Shown in pieces: positions 1 to 10,672 of a DNA stretch of 64,000 nt. Source of the DNA: Branchipolynoe longqiensis. Lineage: Eukaryota > Annelida > Polychaeta > Phyllodocida > Polynoidae. A program made the position numbers and the translations under genes. Below the pieces are notes generated by a model. The model was not told the DNA's origin. It worked only from the letters and a program-made list of their open reading frames with translations, and made no database searches. The DNA lies in NCBI GenBank assembly GCA_030323885.1, contig JASIRB010003192.1, forward strand, positions 17,947 through 81,946. Direction: 5' to 3'. The first letter of the stretch is position 1, and every line of letters starts with the position of its first letter.

Positions 1-235
1 CACTGCTGGGCAGCACTAGACCAATTTGATTCAAATCTTTGGAATTTAGTTTTAGTAATAATTTAGATTTTCTTGTTTATGTTTTGTAACTGTTTGTAGA
101 TTGCAAACAGTTCAAAATCCAGCTTTCACTATACTTCGTGTCAATCCATTTAAACATCATCTGTATTTCTAGGTTACATTATTTTTTAGTAGTTTCATAA
201 ACACTGATATGTTTTCTGCATTTCGTCTTGCAGCT

Positions 236-1000
236 GGCAGTATATTCCAAACTTGTATAAGGCAGCCATTCGATAAGCCCTTCTTGTGTGAGGAAGATAT
301 GCACTTCCTGGTCACTTGTAAAAGAAGTCATGCACTACTGCTCTACTTGTATAAGGATGTCATCTACTACTGACTAACTTGTATAAAGAAGTCATGCACT
401 ATTGGCCTACTTGTGCAAGGAAGTCATGCACTACTGACTGACTTTATAAGGAAGTCATGCACTGCCAGCTGACTGGTATAATGGAAGTCATGCACTACTC
501 GCCTACTTGTGTACTGTAATCATGTACTCCCGGCTGACTGATATAAAAAAGTCATGTACTACTAGCTGACTGGTATAAGGAAGTCATGCACCACTGGCCT
601 ATTTGTCTAAGGAAGTCATGCACTACTGGCCTATTTGTATAAGGAAACCATTATTACTACCAGCTGACTGGTATAAGGAAGTCATACACTACTGGCCTAT
701 TTGTATAAGGAAGTCATGTACTATCAGCTGAATGGTATAAGGAAGTCATGCACTACTCACATACTTGTGTAATGTGGTCATGTATTCACGGACGACTTGT
801 ATAAGGAAGTCGTTCACTACTAGTTGACTGGTATAAGGAAGCCAAGCACTACTGGACTACTTGTAAAAGGAAGTCATGTACTACCCACTCACTGGTATTA
901 GGAAGTGATGCACTACTTGCCTACTTGTATAATATGGTCATGCCTTATTCACTTACTTATGTAAGGAAGTCATGCATTACTGGTTTACGGCTAACCAATA
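236..1000. repeat. Degenerate ~30-35 bp tandem repeat
   Basis: About twenty imperfect copies of a unit resembling GTATAAGGAAGTCATGCACT followed by ACTGGCCTACTT run head to tail. Copies differ by several substitutions and small indels, so the array is old. No long ORF crosses it. The first ~235 bases of the window, before the array, are AT-rich and show nothing recognisable. Confidence 0.85.
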
Positions 1001-1714
1001 GACAGCATTTACGATTAGTTCATGTTATTGCTTTGTTCCAATGGTTTTTGTACTGAAATTAACTGGTCGTCCATTGATCAACGCACAAACTGCGACTTTT
1101 ATTTTAAAGGGTTAACTTTGCAGGTGTTTGAAGTGAAAAGATCCAAATTAATGTTTGTATGTACACCAAAATGCTGAACATAATAGGTTTTGCTTACCAA
1201 TTGTTAAGCATAGCAGCATAGGACAAGATGACAAAACAGCAACAAGGAATGCAACCTATATCTCAGTTGTGAATGCACGATCTGGGTCAAATCTTTGGTG
1301 TCGATAATTTGAAGCTTTCATCATAGCTTTGCTGAATCAGCATTAGAAGAGAGTTAAATTGGGGATTTTACCGACAGATGACAACAGACACACGGGAAGG
1401 TGAGTGAGTCCTAAACAAACACTTAACCAGTGACTGCCTAATGAAAGGTGTCCCTTGGCAGCGCGAGTCATCAGCTGCCGTCTGCTGCAGTATTACCCAG
1501 CGTGCCCCGCGCCTCCGGGGCCGCCTGTCCAGGCTCACGGATGGGATTGCACAGGAAGCAGGCATTAACATACATTTAATCTCGCTCAAGTGTAGAAAGC
1601 TGGGCTCAGTGGCGCAACCAAAACAAAGAAGAATTAACATACATTAGCACTCTCAAAGTCCATGACCACATCGCAGTGAGGAAAAAGATCTCTGTCAAAT
1701 GTGTGCAATGAGAA
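1001..1714. other. Intergenic stretch with a MITE-arm fragment
   Basis: No gene is visible. Positions about 1088-1170 (GACTTTTATTTTAAAGGG, then a TTTGAAGTG motif) resemble part of the ~360-bp MITE arms at 41439-41798, so this is probably an eroded copy. Short ORFs at 1368-1647 overlap on both strands and look like chance. Confidence 0.4.
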
Positions 1715-2140
1715 CGCAGTTTGTGTGAGTGTGTGAGGATGTATGTATATGTGTGTATGTGTGTGCTTGTGTGTAGGTGATTGTGTGTAGGTGCTGATGT
1801 GTGTTTGTATGTGCTTGCGTGTACGTGCTTATGTGCGTGAATGTGTTTTGTGTGTATGTGCTTGAGAGGATGCGCGTATAAATGTGCATGTGCTCGTGTG
1901 CATGTACTTGTGTGTATATGCCTGTGTGTATGTCCTTGTATATATATATATGCTTGTGTGTACGGGCTTATGTGTAGTATTGCTTGTGTGTATGTGCTTG
2001 TGTGCATTTGCTTATGTGCCTATGTGTGTGCCCATGCCCGTATGTCCATGTACTTGTTTGTGTGTGTCCCTGTGTGTTCCCGTGTGTACATGTTTGTGGG
2101 CATGTGTGAATGTGCTTGTGTGAATGTGCTTGTGTATTTA
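1715..2140. repeat. TG-rich microsatellite (GTGTGTATGTGCTTGTGTG type)
   Basis: Long run of alternating purine/pyrimidine TG/TA/CA steps with a recurring TGTGCTTGTGTG phrase. It opens artificial ORFs on both strands, none with family-like composition. Confidence 0.9.
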
Positions 2141-2214
2141 AGTTGGATATATAGGCTCAAATCTAGATAAGCGTTTTACTTTTGAAAATTTGCTACTTTT
2201 ATCGGACTATGCAA

Positions 2215-2440
2215 CTTTAAGAACCTTTGAGAACCTTGACAGCCTTAATAACCTTGATAACCTTGAGAATCTTGGGAGCTTTGAGAACCTTCATAACCTT
2301 TTGAATTTGAGAGCATTGGGATCATTGAGAGCCTTGTGCCCCTTGAGAGCATTTAGAGCCTTGAGAGCCTTGTGAGCCTTAAGAGCATTTAGAGCCTTGA
2401 GAGCCTTTGGCACCTTGAGAGCCTTGAGAGCCATATCCCC
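2215..2440. repeat. 9-bp minisatellite (TTGAGAACC / TTGAGAGCC)
   Basis: A 9-bp unit repeats about 25 times. Because nine is a multiple of three, the plus strand reads as a leucine-rich open frame (NLENLGSF, LRALRAL) at 2190-2375; this is a repeat artefact, not a leucine-rich-repeat gene. The array starts right after ATCGGACTATGCAACTTTAA (2199-2220), the terminal motif of the MITE arms at 41439 and 42238. Confidence 0.85.
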
Positions 2441-2447
2441 ATCTAAT

Positions 2448-3164
2448 GGGGCTGTCACTCTACGATGTAATGTGGTAGAGTAAGCCGATGTAGGTGAAAT
2501 TTGGGCATTACGTCGAGGAACGTCGGGATACGTTACGCGTGTTACGTCGTGTTACGTCGTGTTACGTCGTGCTACGTCATGTTACGTCGTGTTACGTCGA
2601 CACTCGTCAAGGTTTTGGACATACCCAAAACTTTCGAAGTAGCTCGATGTAAGACAATGTGTGGCTTATACGTTAGCATACACTATGTATATGTTAGACA
2701 TACATTGAGTACGCTAGACATACATTAAACATACGTTATACATACATTGAACTACATCAGGTGTAAGTCAAGCTGGCAGAAACGTACAGTCCGTGTATTG
2801 ACAATGTATTGAAAATGTATGGATAACCTATGGATAACGTATGGATAACATACATCTAACGTATGTCTAACGTATGTTTGGCGTTTCTCCACCGTGTTTT
2901 GACGTATTTAATGTATAAAGGCGTACTTCTGGTGATTGAATAACATATATAACATTCACCGGTGTTCTGCGAGCGTTCTGTGAGTGTTTTATTAATGTTC
3001 CCATGTGTTACCACTACGTTGGATCGACGTTTCGCCTACGTCTACTACATTGCACTGACATCCAAATTGGCTCTCCAACGCTGAGAATTTCTAGTATCTC
3101 GACGTAAATAAGTGATTTCTACGTTCCCCACTCGCTGGCCCATTACGTCGTAGTGTGACAGGAG
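2448..3164. mobile_element. Self-repeating MITE M1 (TACGTCG sub-repeat)
   Basis: The element is bounded by near-perfect terminal inverted repeats of about 22 bp: GGGGCTGTCACTCTACGATG at the left, and TTACGTCGTAGTGTGACAGG at the right. The interior is packed with variants of the terminal motif (GTTACGTCGT five times at about 2530-2600, then TACGTTA/ACATACGT themes). A hairpin sits at 2607-2636 (AAGGTTTTGG, loop, CCAAAACTTT). No coding capacity. It is the same family as 44473-45136, sharing the CACTCGTCAAGGTTTTG segment. The class of transposase that moves it is unknown to me. Confidence 0.8.
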
Positions 3165-3231
3165 TATTACCAATACTAGTTGGCTGAGATGTGGACATTA
3201 CTACTCCTCCAAGGCGACCCACTGTCACACT

Positions 3232-4815
3232 ACAAACTCAATGGCTATGAGCAATCTTCATAGAGAAAAGGTGAAATATCTCTAAAACCATACCACCTAG
3301 ACACAAACCGCTTGAAACACATATAGAAAACATATTCAATGAATAGATTATATTAAATTTATATGGTTAGGGTTCTGGATTTCTATTAATTTTGAATAAA
3401 ATAAACGTTTTGTACTGAGGACGACCGGCAAATTCAGTGCATTGTCAATGGCCGTGAGCAATCTTCTTACATAAAAAGTGAAATATCTCTAAAACCACAC
3501 CACCTAGACACAAACCGCTTGGAACATATATAGAAACATATTTAACGAATAGATTATATTAAATTTATATGGTTAGGGTTCTGGATTTCTATTAATTTTG
3601 AATTAAATAAAAGTTTTGTACTGCGCGTACCGGCAAACTCAGCGCATTGTCAATGGCCGTGAGCAATCTTCTTACAGAAAAAGTGAAATATCTCTAAACG
3701 ACACCACCTAGACACAAACCGCTTGGAAGACATAGAAAACATGTTCAACGAATAGATTATATTAAATTTATAAGGTTAGGTTTCTGCATTTCTATTAATT
3801 TTGAATAAAATAGACGTTTTGCACTCTGCGTACGGCAAAGTCAATGCATTGTCAATGGCAGTGAGCAATCTTCATACAGAAAAGGTGAAATATCTCTAAA
3901 ACCACACCATATAGACACAAACCGCTTGGAACACATATAGAACACATATTTAACGAATAGATTATATTAAATTTATATGGTTAGGGTTCTGGATTTCTAT
4001 TAATTTTGAATTAAATAAAAGTTTTGTACTGCGCGTACCGGCAAACTCAGTGCATTGTCAATGGCCGTGAGCAATCTTCTTACAGAAAAAGTGAAATATC
4101 TCTAAAACGACACCACCTAGACACAAACCGCTTGGAAGACATAGAAAACATGTTCAACGAATAGATTATATTAAATTTATAAGGTTAGGCTTTTGCATTT
4201 CTATTAATTTTGAATAAAATAGACGTTTTACACTGCGCGTACGGGCAAACTCTGTGGCAGTGTGCATTCGTTCTGCAGCCAAGCTGCGCGCGCATACCCG
4301 ATGTTTACAAACATTGAAAGGGGTCTATAGTGCGGCTGCGCACACCTCGTCCCGGCGCGCAGGGTTCTGAGAGTGAGAGCCGCCTGTCACATGTACACCA
4401 CACCGGTGTCGCAGTTTGAGCGCCCTGCCAGTTTCAGCTGACTTCATACACTCAAACTCAAGGCATTGTCAATGGTTGTGAGCAATCTTCATACAGAAAA
4501 TACAGAAGAAGTGAAATATCTCTAAAACCACACCACCTATTAACAAATTCGCTTAGTACACATATAGAAAACATCTTTACCAAAAAGATTATATTAAATT
4601 ATAAGGTTTGGGTTCTTGATTTCTATTTATTTTGAATAAAACTAATGTTTTGCACTGCGCGTACCGTCAAACTCAAGGCATTGTCAATGGTCGTGAGCAA
4701 ATACAGGAAAAGTGAAATATCTCTAAAAGCACACCACCTAGAAACAAATCGCTTGGTACACATATAGAAAACATCTTTACCAAAAACATTATATTAAATT
4801 CATAAGGTTAGTGAC
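3232..4815. repeat. ~205-bp satellite, about seven copies
   Basis: Copies carry ATTGTCAATGGCCGTGAGCA, GTGAAATATCTCTAAAACCA and ATTATATTAAATTTATA in fixed order. Spacing measured on ATTGTCAATGG (3441, about 3646, 3848, 4054, then 4465 and 4679) gives about 205 bp. The array is interrupted at about 4254-4445 by a GC-rich foreign segment. No ORF of note. Confidence 0.9.
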
Positions 4816-4885
4816 GATGCTGTCAGATTTTGACGCTTGCACATGAAACTGACAGTCAGCTCAAACTGGCAGGGCGCTCAAACTG
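4410..4885. repeat. 32-bp inverted pair flanking the last two satellite units
   Basis: Positions 4410-4441 (starting GCAGTTTGAGCGCCCTGCCA) are the reverse complement of 4854-4885 with one mismatch. The pair encloses two satellite units, so part of the array may sit inside a TIR element. Confidence 0.65.
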
Positions 4886-4910
4886 CGGACTGGTTGTATA
4901 CGGGAGGATA

Positions 4911-5022
4911 TATAATTCTGCTAATTTATGCAGCAGAATAAGGATTATTATGGTAAGAAAGAGGCCACGAGGGGCCAGCGGCTACTGGATGTCGCGTCGG
5001 TCGAGCTCTCGTCATTTTTTGT
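4911..5022 (-). repeat. DIRS-A right inverted terminal repeat
   Basis: Positions 4911-4981 are the reverse complement of 5800-5868 in the ICR with few mismatches. Positions about 4965-5020 (GGCCACGAGGGGCCAGCGGC, ACTGGATGTCGCGTCGGTC) are an inverted copy of the left ITR at 11393-11450. Confidence 0.8.
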
Positions 5023-5070
5023 AGTTTCAATTCATGTATATCAGTTGTGTAGGGTGGCTGTATTAGTGTT

Positions 5071-5795
5071 AAGGCCCTTTCACATTACGGCGTATGGCGG
5101 GAGCGTATTGAAAACCTACGTAGGTCCTGCGCGTGCCAGCCTATGATGACATTTGGTGACGTTTTGGCTGGTTTTGAGCATATGTGGAACCTATGAGGAG
5201 CGTACGAGGAGCGTATGAGGAGCGTGTGGGAGCGTGCTGTGACATTTTTTGACAGTTTTGATTGGCATGTGGAGCGTGCGAGTAGCGTACGAGTAGCGCA
5301 TGAGTAGCATATGCGCGTATGAGTAGCATGCATACGCTGTGCATACGCTGTGCATACGCTAGGAGTATGCTCCCATACGTAACTCGTAGGTTATGCGTAC
5401 GCTACATATGCTAGAGATACGCTAGAGATACGCCGGTGACACAAGTTGAGCGTATGAAAAACCTATACCGGCGTACCCCTAGTGTACGAGGAGCGTATGC
5501 CAGCGTATGAGGAGCGTATGTCGGCGTATGAGTAGCGTATGGGCCATACGCTCTCATAGGTCGAGATTTTTTGAGCATGCACAAAAAAATGTGGACGGAC
5601 GGATTTATGAAAGCGTATGGCGGCGTATGCCTCATAAGCCGGCATCTGGCGGCATATGGCGGCGTATGAGTAGCGTATGAGTAGCGTATGCGTAGCGTAT
5701 GAGTAGCGTATACAGCGTATGCCGACGTATATGACGTAACGCGCCTACGCCGCCATACGCTCCCGCAAAAAACCGTAATGTGACAGCCCCTTTAG
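5071..5795. mobile_element. Self-repeating MITE M2 (CGTATG sub-repeat) nested in DIRS-A
   Basis: The ends are AAGGCCCTTTCACATTACGG and, inverted, AAAGGGGCTGTCACATTACG. The interior is dominated by GAGTAGCGTATG/GGCGTATG units on both orientations, which repeat the sequence just inside the terminus (CGGCGTATGGCG). A hairpin at 5561-5592 reads ATTTTTTG, loop AGCATGCA, CAAAAAAAT. The insertion lies between the DIRS-A ICR and right ITR, so M2 is younger than DIRS-A. ORFs inside are repeat artefacts. Confidence 0.8.
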
Positions 5796-5796
5796 G

Positions 5797-5915
5797 GCGG
5801 GCCGCTGGCCACTCGTGGCCTCTTTCTTACCATAATAATCCTTATTCTGCTGCATAAATTAACAGAATTATATATTATGATGGTAATCAGGCCACGAGGG
5901 CCAGCCATTACTTTG
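5797..5915 (-). repeat. DIRS-A internal complementary region
   Basis: It consists of two abutting segments. 5873-5913 (ATGATGGTAATCAGGCCACG) matches the extreme left end (inverted at 11430-11465), and 5800-5868 matches the extreme right end (inverted at 4911-4981). In DIRS elements this region is thought to template completion of the circular intermediate. Confidence 0.82.
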
Positions 5916-6127
5916 TGTTGCGACTGATAATCTGGAATTGGTTGTCATTTGTTATTGTTGATAGTACAATTGTTACGTACATTAAGTATAGCCAACACAT
6001 TTATATGTTGCCTAATGCTTTTTATTCAACTTTTTAATAAACAACCAGGTGACTCTTAAATCTATCACATGCAAATTCGGTACATTCTTTCAACCCCAAT
6101 CTTTGTGACCCTCTGGTCTAGATTGTT
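5916..6127 (-). other. DIRS-A 3' untranslated segment
   Basis: AT-rich stretch between the end of the recombinase frame and the ICR. No further motif seen. Confidence 0.5.
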
Positions 6128-6844
6128 TTACCTTTCTTGGATATGTAAGTCAGTATTGTCTTTAACAGTTCTCTGTTCCCTCTCCCAAATGTCCTGAATC
6201 AGGTTTGTTACTGTGTAGCTGTTAATGACCGGTCGGTTATAGAACCTCCTGAATGTTCCTTCCCCCGACCACCCTGCTGCTAGGAGGATCGTGGCTAGCG
6301 GTACCTGCCTCCTGGCCGCCGCGCTGGTCGCCACGTGCCTGCATGAGTAGGGGGTGTAGTCTCCCATGTTTACTCCTGCTTCCTTCATCGTGCTCTTCAC
6401 ATACCTTGTTAGAGTGTCCTGTGAGGCCCTTACGTGTGGCGGCCTGGTGGTTGCGAACACTGCCGGTGCCGCCGCCCTGAGTTCACTCCTCTCCATATAT
6501 GTTTTGAGGTGACTGTACACGCACAGTTCTAATACCTCAAATTCCCTGAAGCTCAGTACCAACGAGTTCCTGCTAGGGTCGTTTGACTTTAGTTTTGTGG
6601 TGTATGTCAGTGTGCACATTCCCTCACCCCACCTAAAGTCCTCCCGTTTCATTAACCCCAATGCTTGTAGTCGTTGGCCCGTAGCTAACAAAAATAAGCA
6701 CAGTGTTCTCTTGTTGAGTCTGTCCACATTTAGCTGTTCTGTCAGCCCCCACCTCCGTAAGAACTCCAATAGGGGTTGTGGATCCCAGATCGCAGTGTAT
6801 TTCGGGTTGGCCGGGTTATCCGGTGCCGAATGGCACACCCCCAA
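6128..6844 (-). pseudogene. Tyrosine recombinase catalytic part (DIRS-A)
   Basis: This 238-residue frame carries the catalytic half of a DIRS-type tyrosine recombinase, which would integrate the circular DNA copy without making target duplications. The box I arginine lies in LLATGQRLQALGL (about residues 52-64). The second box reads PYSCRHVATSAA (about residues 163-174), and the tyrosine lies in FRRFYNR near residue 205. In the second box the usual His of H-x-x-R is Tyr (YSCR), consistent with loss of activity. The N-terminal half lies in another frame at 6816-7256; the break is near a G run at about 6838. Stop at 6128 and a basic tail look original. Confidence 0.82.
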
Positions 6845-7256
6845 CCATTACGAACGTGGATAGTAATGACCTCACCGTGTTGATGGTATTGCGCGCTGCC
6901 CCGCCAGAGAATAGTGCCTGCAGATATGCTATGCCCTGTTGTATTGTTGGTCTCCTGGGGTTGATCATTTCCACATCACAGTGTGCTACCCACCTCCTCA
7001 GGACCAACGTGTACTGTTTCTGGGTGGCTGTTGCCCAGGAGGCCGTGAGGGTGTGGGCGGCTGCCCTGTTCATCCCCATGGCCTCGAACATGCCGCCTAG
7101 AGTGGTGTGATTCTCAATCTCATGCTGTTCATCAGGGGAAATCGCTTCCCCACGTTCCCCTTCAGTGATAGCGTGCCTGGCCTCACCGGGATTGTCCATG
7201 ATGTTGTGAAGCCCCTCAGTTTGTGCAGCAACGGGTACCAGGGCTGTGTTGGCCAC
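6816..7256 (-). pseudogene. Tyrosine recombinase N-terminal/core-binding part (DIRS-A)
   Basis: It holds the SAM-like core-binding region: ASWATATQKQYTLVLRRW (W, Q, Y and RW spacing typical of DIRS recombinases), then TIQQGIAYLQALF and NTINTVRSLLSTF. It is frameshifted from both the upstream RNase H/linker frame (7097-7777) and the downstream catalytic frame (6128-6844). The first ~70 residues match no motif I know and are the usual linker. The annotated Met is not a real start. Confidence 0.75.
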
Positions 7257-7900
7257 TCCGGTGTCACCAGGATGCCCCTCGGTTGCTCCTGTATGATCTT
7301 GTTTATCACTCTCGACAGGCAGCTGAAAGGTGGAAATACGTAAGCATTAGTATCCTTCCAACTCAGCGAAAGTGCGTCTGTGCCCCTTGCCTGTCTACCA
7401 TATTCACGTGTGACATATTGTTCAAATTTTCGGTTCACCCTTGACGCAAAGAGATCCACTGTGGGTTTTCCCAGTGCTTCGAATATGTCTCTGACTGTGT
7501 GATCATCTAGCGTCCACTCCCCCGCATCTGTGAATACCCTGGATGCCCAATCAGCTTCAATGTTATCTACCCCTGGACAGAACCTGACAGATATAGTAAT
7601 GTTTTTCTTTTCTGTGATTTCCCATATCTCCTCTGTCTTCTGCTGGCATGTCTTGGATCTCGCGGATCCCCCTTTACCTATGCAAGCTACCGTTGTGGTA
7701 TTATCTGCAAATACCCGGATGTGTTTCCCTGCTAGTTTTTCACCCAGGTGTTCTAGAGTCCACCTCACTGCTCTCAATTCTAGTATGTTTATGTGTGTGT
7801 TTTCCCTGACTGTCTCGTCCGATTGTTCCCCGTAGTGTACTTAGTGTGTCTGGCTGTAATAGCCCCAGCCATGCGAGGAGGCATCTGTGTACACACACCT
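7097..7900 (-). pseudogene. RNase H domain and linker (DIRS-A)
   Basis: It contains the RNase H that would degrade the RNA strand during cDNA synthesis. The first aspartate motif (YTDASSHGWG) lies at about 7865-7895 in a different frame from the rest. ILELRAVRW (Glu), VFADNTTTVACI (Asp) and PGVDNIEADWASR follow in the 7097-7777 frame. The DIRS-typical linker DLFASRVNRKFEQYV, then DALSLSWKD and AYVFPPFSCLSRV, is clear. Breaks occur near a GT run at about 7895 and again near 7840. Confidence 0.8.
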
Positions 7901-8435
7901 CCACTGGTGTCGGTTTGTATGCCCTCATGGCCTGTTCTAAATTGTCAATCCAATATTGGATGCATTCCCTCACCCTACGTGTGAGCCTGCATCCTTTCTC
8001 GTAATTCCCATTAGTTTCTCGTAAGTTCCAGTTGAGTGCCCTTACCATTGATTTGGATTTAATTCTGGCCCACTTGTTGCCCTGATCAGTGGCTACTAGT
8101 TTGCCAATCAAAGCTGCCAACGTTTTAATTTTTAGGTTTTCCTCCTGAAGCACTTCCTTTGCGAAGTTAATCAGCTCCCCGCATTTCTTCCTTGGTAAAT
8201 CTACCCTCATTAGGTTTGTATTTATTCGGAAACCCAGGAATTGTAGCTCTCGCATCGGCTGCAGCACCGATTTCTCCCTGTTTATCGTGAATCCTAGTCT
8301 AGTTAGCAGTTCTAGCATTATTCTTACGGCCTCTCTCACCTCGGCCTCGGTATTTCCTATCAGTATCGTGTCGTCTATGTAAAAGCAGAGTAGTATACAG
8401 TGTTGTGACCTTAGGTAGCTCATTACTGCTTTCAT
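7845..8435 (-). pseudogene. Reverse transcriptase palm/thumb part (DIRS-A)
   Basis: This frame carries the catalytic FYIDDTILIG (motif C, YIDD), then LLTRLGFTINREKS (motif D) and LQFLGFRINTNLM (motif E), followed by the thumb/connection. The fingers and motif A/B part is at 8299-8838 in another frame; the shift sits in a T run at about 8438-8444. The C-terminal ~50 residues of this open frame (7740-7845) are out of frame relative to the domain and are not real protein. Confidence 0.82.
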
Positions 8436-8877
8436 GATTTTCGTAAAATACCCTAGGCCCCAAGGTTAGCCCGTTAGGAAGGACCCTGAACCGGTACCTG
8501 TTCCCCCCATGTAGGAATTGTAACAGATCTCTGTCTGCCTCCCTGATTTCTAGGCTGTGGTAGGCTTGTGAGATGTCTATGCTCACCAACCAGGCGCCCT
8601 GTGTCACTAACTGCATCACCGTGGCTAACTGTTCCATTTTAAAGTGTCGGTAGACTGTGAACTCGTTCAGTTTTGATAAGTTGAGTATGGGGCGAAAATC
8701 CCCATCTTTCTTAGGTCTTAAGAAGAGGTGGGACACGAAGGTGCGTTCAGTGCCCGTGGCCCTTTCTATTACCCCCTGCTCATACATCTCTATGATTTTT
8801 GCATTTAGTATTCCGTTGTTCGCTTTACTGTCCGACACCGGCTCTACTGCCTGTTTGTGTAGGTTGGTGATCTAAAT
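8299..8877 (-). pseudogene. Reverse transcriptase fingers/palm part (DIRS-A)
   Basis: This is the N-terminal RT. It shows FLRPKKDGDFRPILNL (motif 1/2), LVSIDISQAYHSLEI (motif A aspartate), and VLPNGLTLGPRVF (motif B). After motif B the frame shifts and the last ~30 residues (to 8299) are nonsense. Position 8838 is merely the first Met; the domain begins upstream, toward 8877. Confidence 0.82.
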
Positions 8878-8993
8878 TTGTATGCCCTTCACCATGAGCT
8901 TTACACGTGTATTGTCTGTGACACACTCCTGTTCACTTGCTCTCTGCGTCATGCCCCCTGCTTTAAAGTTGCTAGGATTGCTACTCACTTTGT

Positions 8994-9587
8994 TTATTGC
9001 CTTGCCGGCCGCACCCTGTATCCCACTCCTCGGCCCCGCCCCCCCCTCTGGGGGCGTGTCTGTCCTCTTCTGTTTTGACGGTGGTGGTCCTGTCTGTGGC
9101 ATGCGGAATACTGCTTGTTGTTCTGGGAAACGTAGTGGGTTGGGCGGCCCCTCCCCTGGCCGCCTCTGTAGTTTCCCTGCTTTCTGTCTGGTCTTGTATA
9201 CTGTCTGCCGTTGCCCCTTACTATGGCGTTGGCTGTCTTCTGGTTCGCTTCCAGCGTGGTGACCTGTGCCGCCAGGTCATCCCCTAGGAGGTACTTGAAG
9301 CCTCTGATGCCCTCCTTTTTTGCCAATGTTTTTATCTGTGCCTGCAGCGTCGGTCGCATGTTGTCCCGCCTCAGTCCCAGTATCGTGTTGCTGGTGCGGG
9401 CAAGTAACTTCAGAGTAGTGACCAACGCCTCCGCCATCTCGTTCTTAGACAGTGGTCTGTTGGTCTCTATGCCATCCAGTGCTTTTGCCAACGGTCTAGC
9501 GGCATACTGCATGCCCCACTGGGCTGCCGCTGGAGCCGACTCATTGTCCTTCACTCGCTGTTGCAGGGTGTGCTCTATCACCTTAGA
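8994..9587 (-). pseudogene. Gag C-terminal part (DIRS-A)
   Basis: From about VIEHTLQQRVKDNESAPAAA, this is the C-terminal half of a DIRS gag-like protein: a helical region (KALDGIETNRPLSKNEMAEA, LLARTSNTILGLRRDNMRP), then a basic Arg/Gly/Gln tail (QGNYRGGQGRGRP, RGGRGRGVGYR). Such RG-rich tails bind nucleic acid. The first ~14 residues of the open frame (to 9626) come from an inserted SINE tail and do not belong. The N-terminal half is at 9593-10672. Confidence 0.72.
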
Positions 9588-9632
9588 TGTTGCTAGGATG
9601 TAAAACAACAACAAACAAACAAACAAACTATC
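9578..9632 (+). mobile_element. SINE 3'-tail insertion splitting DIRS-A gag
   Basis: ACCTTAGATGTTGCTAGGAT, then GTAAAACAACAAC and an (AAAC)n run match the 3' end of the full SINE at 19113-19434 (19391-19437). Only the last ~50 bases of the SINE are present. It lies antisense to gag and creates the stop ending the N-terminal gag frame (CLFVCCCFTS). Confidence 0.8.
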
Positions 9633-10672
9633 TCTGGGTTCATCCGTGTTTTTTGAAGCACTTCCACATTCCCTGGTCTAGGTAGCACTGCGTAAAGTTC
9701 GGTGACCTCAGCTTTGGTCATCGGATTGTTCCAGAGCGCGGTTAGCAGCTTGGCCATATTATCCGCCAAATTGCCGCACTCCGTGTCCAGCGGCGCTTTT
9801 TCCGCTGGTATGACTTGTTCCAGGTATGATGTATTTTCCTCCTGCGCCCTTCCCGTGACCTCCTGCTGCCCTGGTGCGGTCTGGGTGGGCGTGGCCGTCC
9901 GCACTTGTGTTACCGTCACCGGTGTTGGTGTCCTGACGCTGTAGGGCAGTGGTGGTGTGGTCATCGGTGTTGCCGGCCTTGCCTGCTGCTCATCCCATCT
10001 GGGCAGGGTGAAGGCCGACGGTCTAGGCCTTTGAACTTGGTCGCCCAGCGGTAGGTCGCCTCCTCCCGCCAGTAGTGGTGGGGAGGGTCCCTGCGAACCC
10101 CCCTGGGACCAGTTTATTGAATAGCCTGCCCTTCTGTTGCGGATCTCCTCCTGTAATTCAAGCTTTCGCGCCTCCAGGCATTCTAGTTCTGCGATCGGAG
10201 TGGGCACGTAATCAGGCCCCCTCCATTGGTCTCCACATGCTGGATCCGGTGGCGGGCTGAACGTATTTGATAGATCCGCTACCACCATCCTAAGTCCTCT
10301 GTGCAACCCTCCCACTGGAGGTGGGGTGTATGTCGGTGAAGTGGCTGCTAGTACCAGCCTCCTCGCGTTTCTATCCATTTGTGTCACCGTGTCTGGTGAT
10401 GGCGTTGCCTTGCCTGTGGTGGCCAGGCAGCTGTGTTCGTCTCGCGTGGGCGTCCCCGCCCCGTAATCCGCTGTTTCCATGACCGCTTCAGAGTTTGTGT
10501 CTGACTCGTGTGGCAACGGAACAAACAGCACTTCCGAAGGTGAGTCTACCCTTCTTCTTTCCACCCTCTCAATAAATTCCGACAGTATGCTTGCCGCTCG
10601 CTCGCCTTTTGCGTTGCAGGGGAAGCCCATTGAAGTTGTCGGAGAAGGCGTGCATGAGACGTGGTGGGCCAT
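9593..10672 (-). pseudogene. Gag N-terminal part (DIRS-A)
   Basis: This is a 359-residue frame starting MAHHVSCTPSPTTS. It is rich in Pro/Thr/Ser with an acidic start and a short coiled region (AELECLEARKLELQEEIRNRR, about residues 162-182). I do not recognise a named fold; position upstream of RT in a DIRS element and the RG-rich C-terminal half at 8994-9587 make gag the best call. The last 14 residues derive from the inserted SINE tail, so the frame is truncated. Confidence 0.65.

Noticed and set aside
2190..2375. Leucine-rich-repeat-like peptide
   Set aside because: Nine-base DNA repeat; no LRR consensus spacing.
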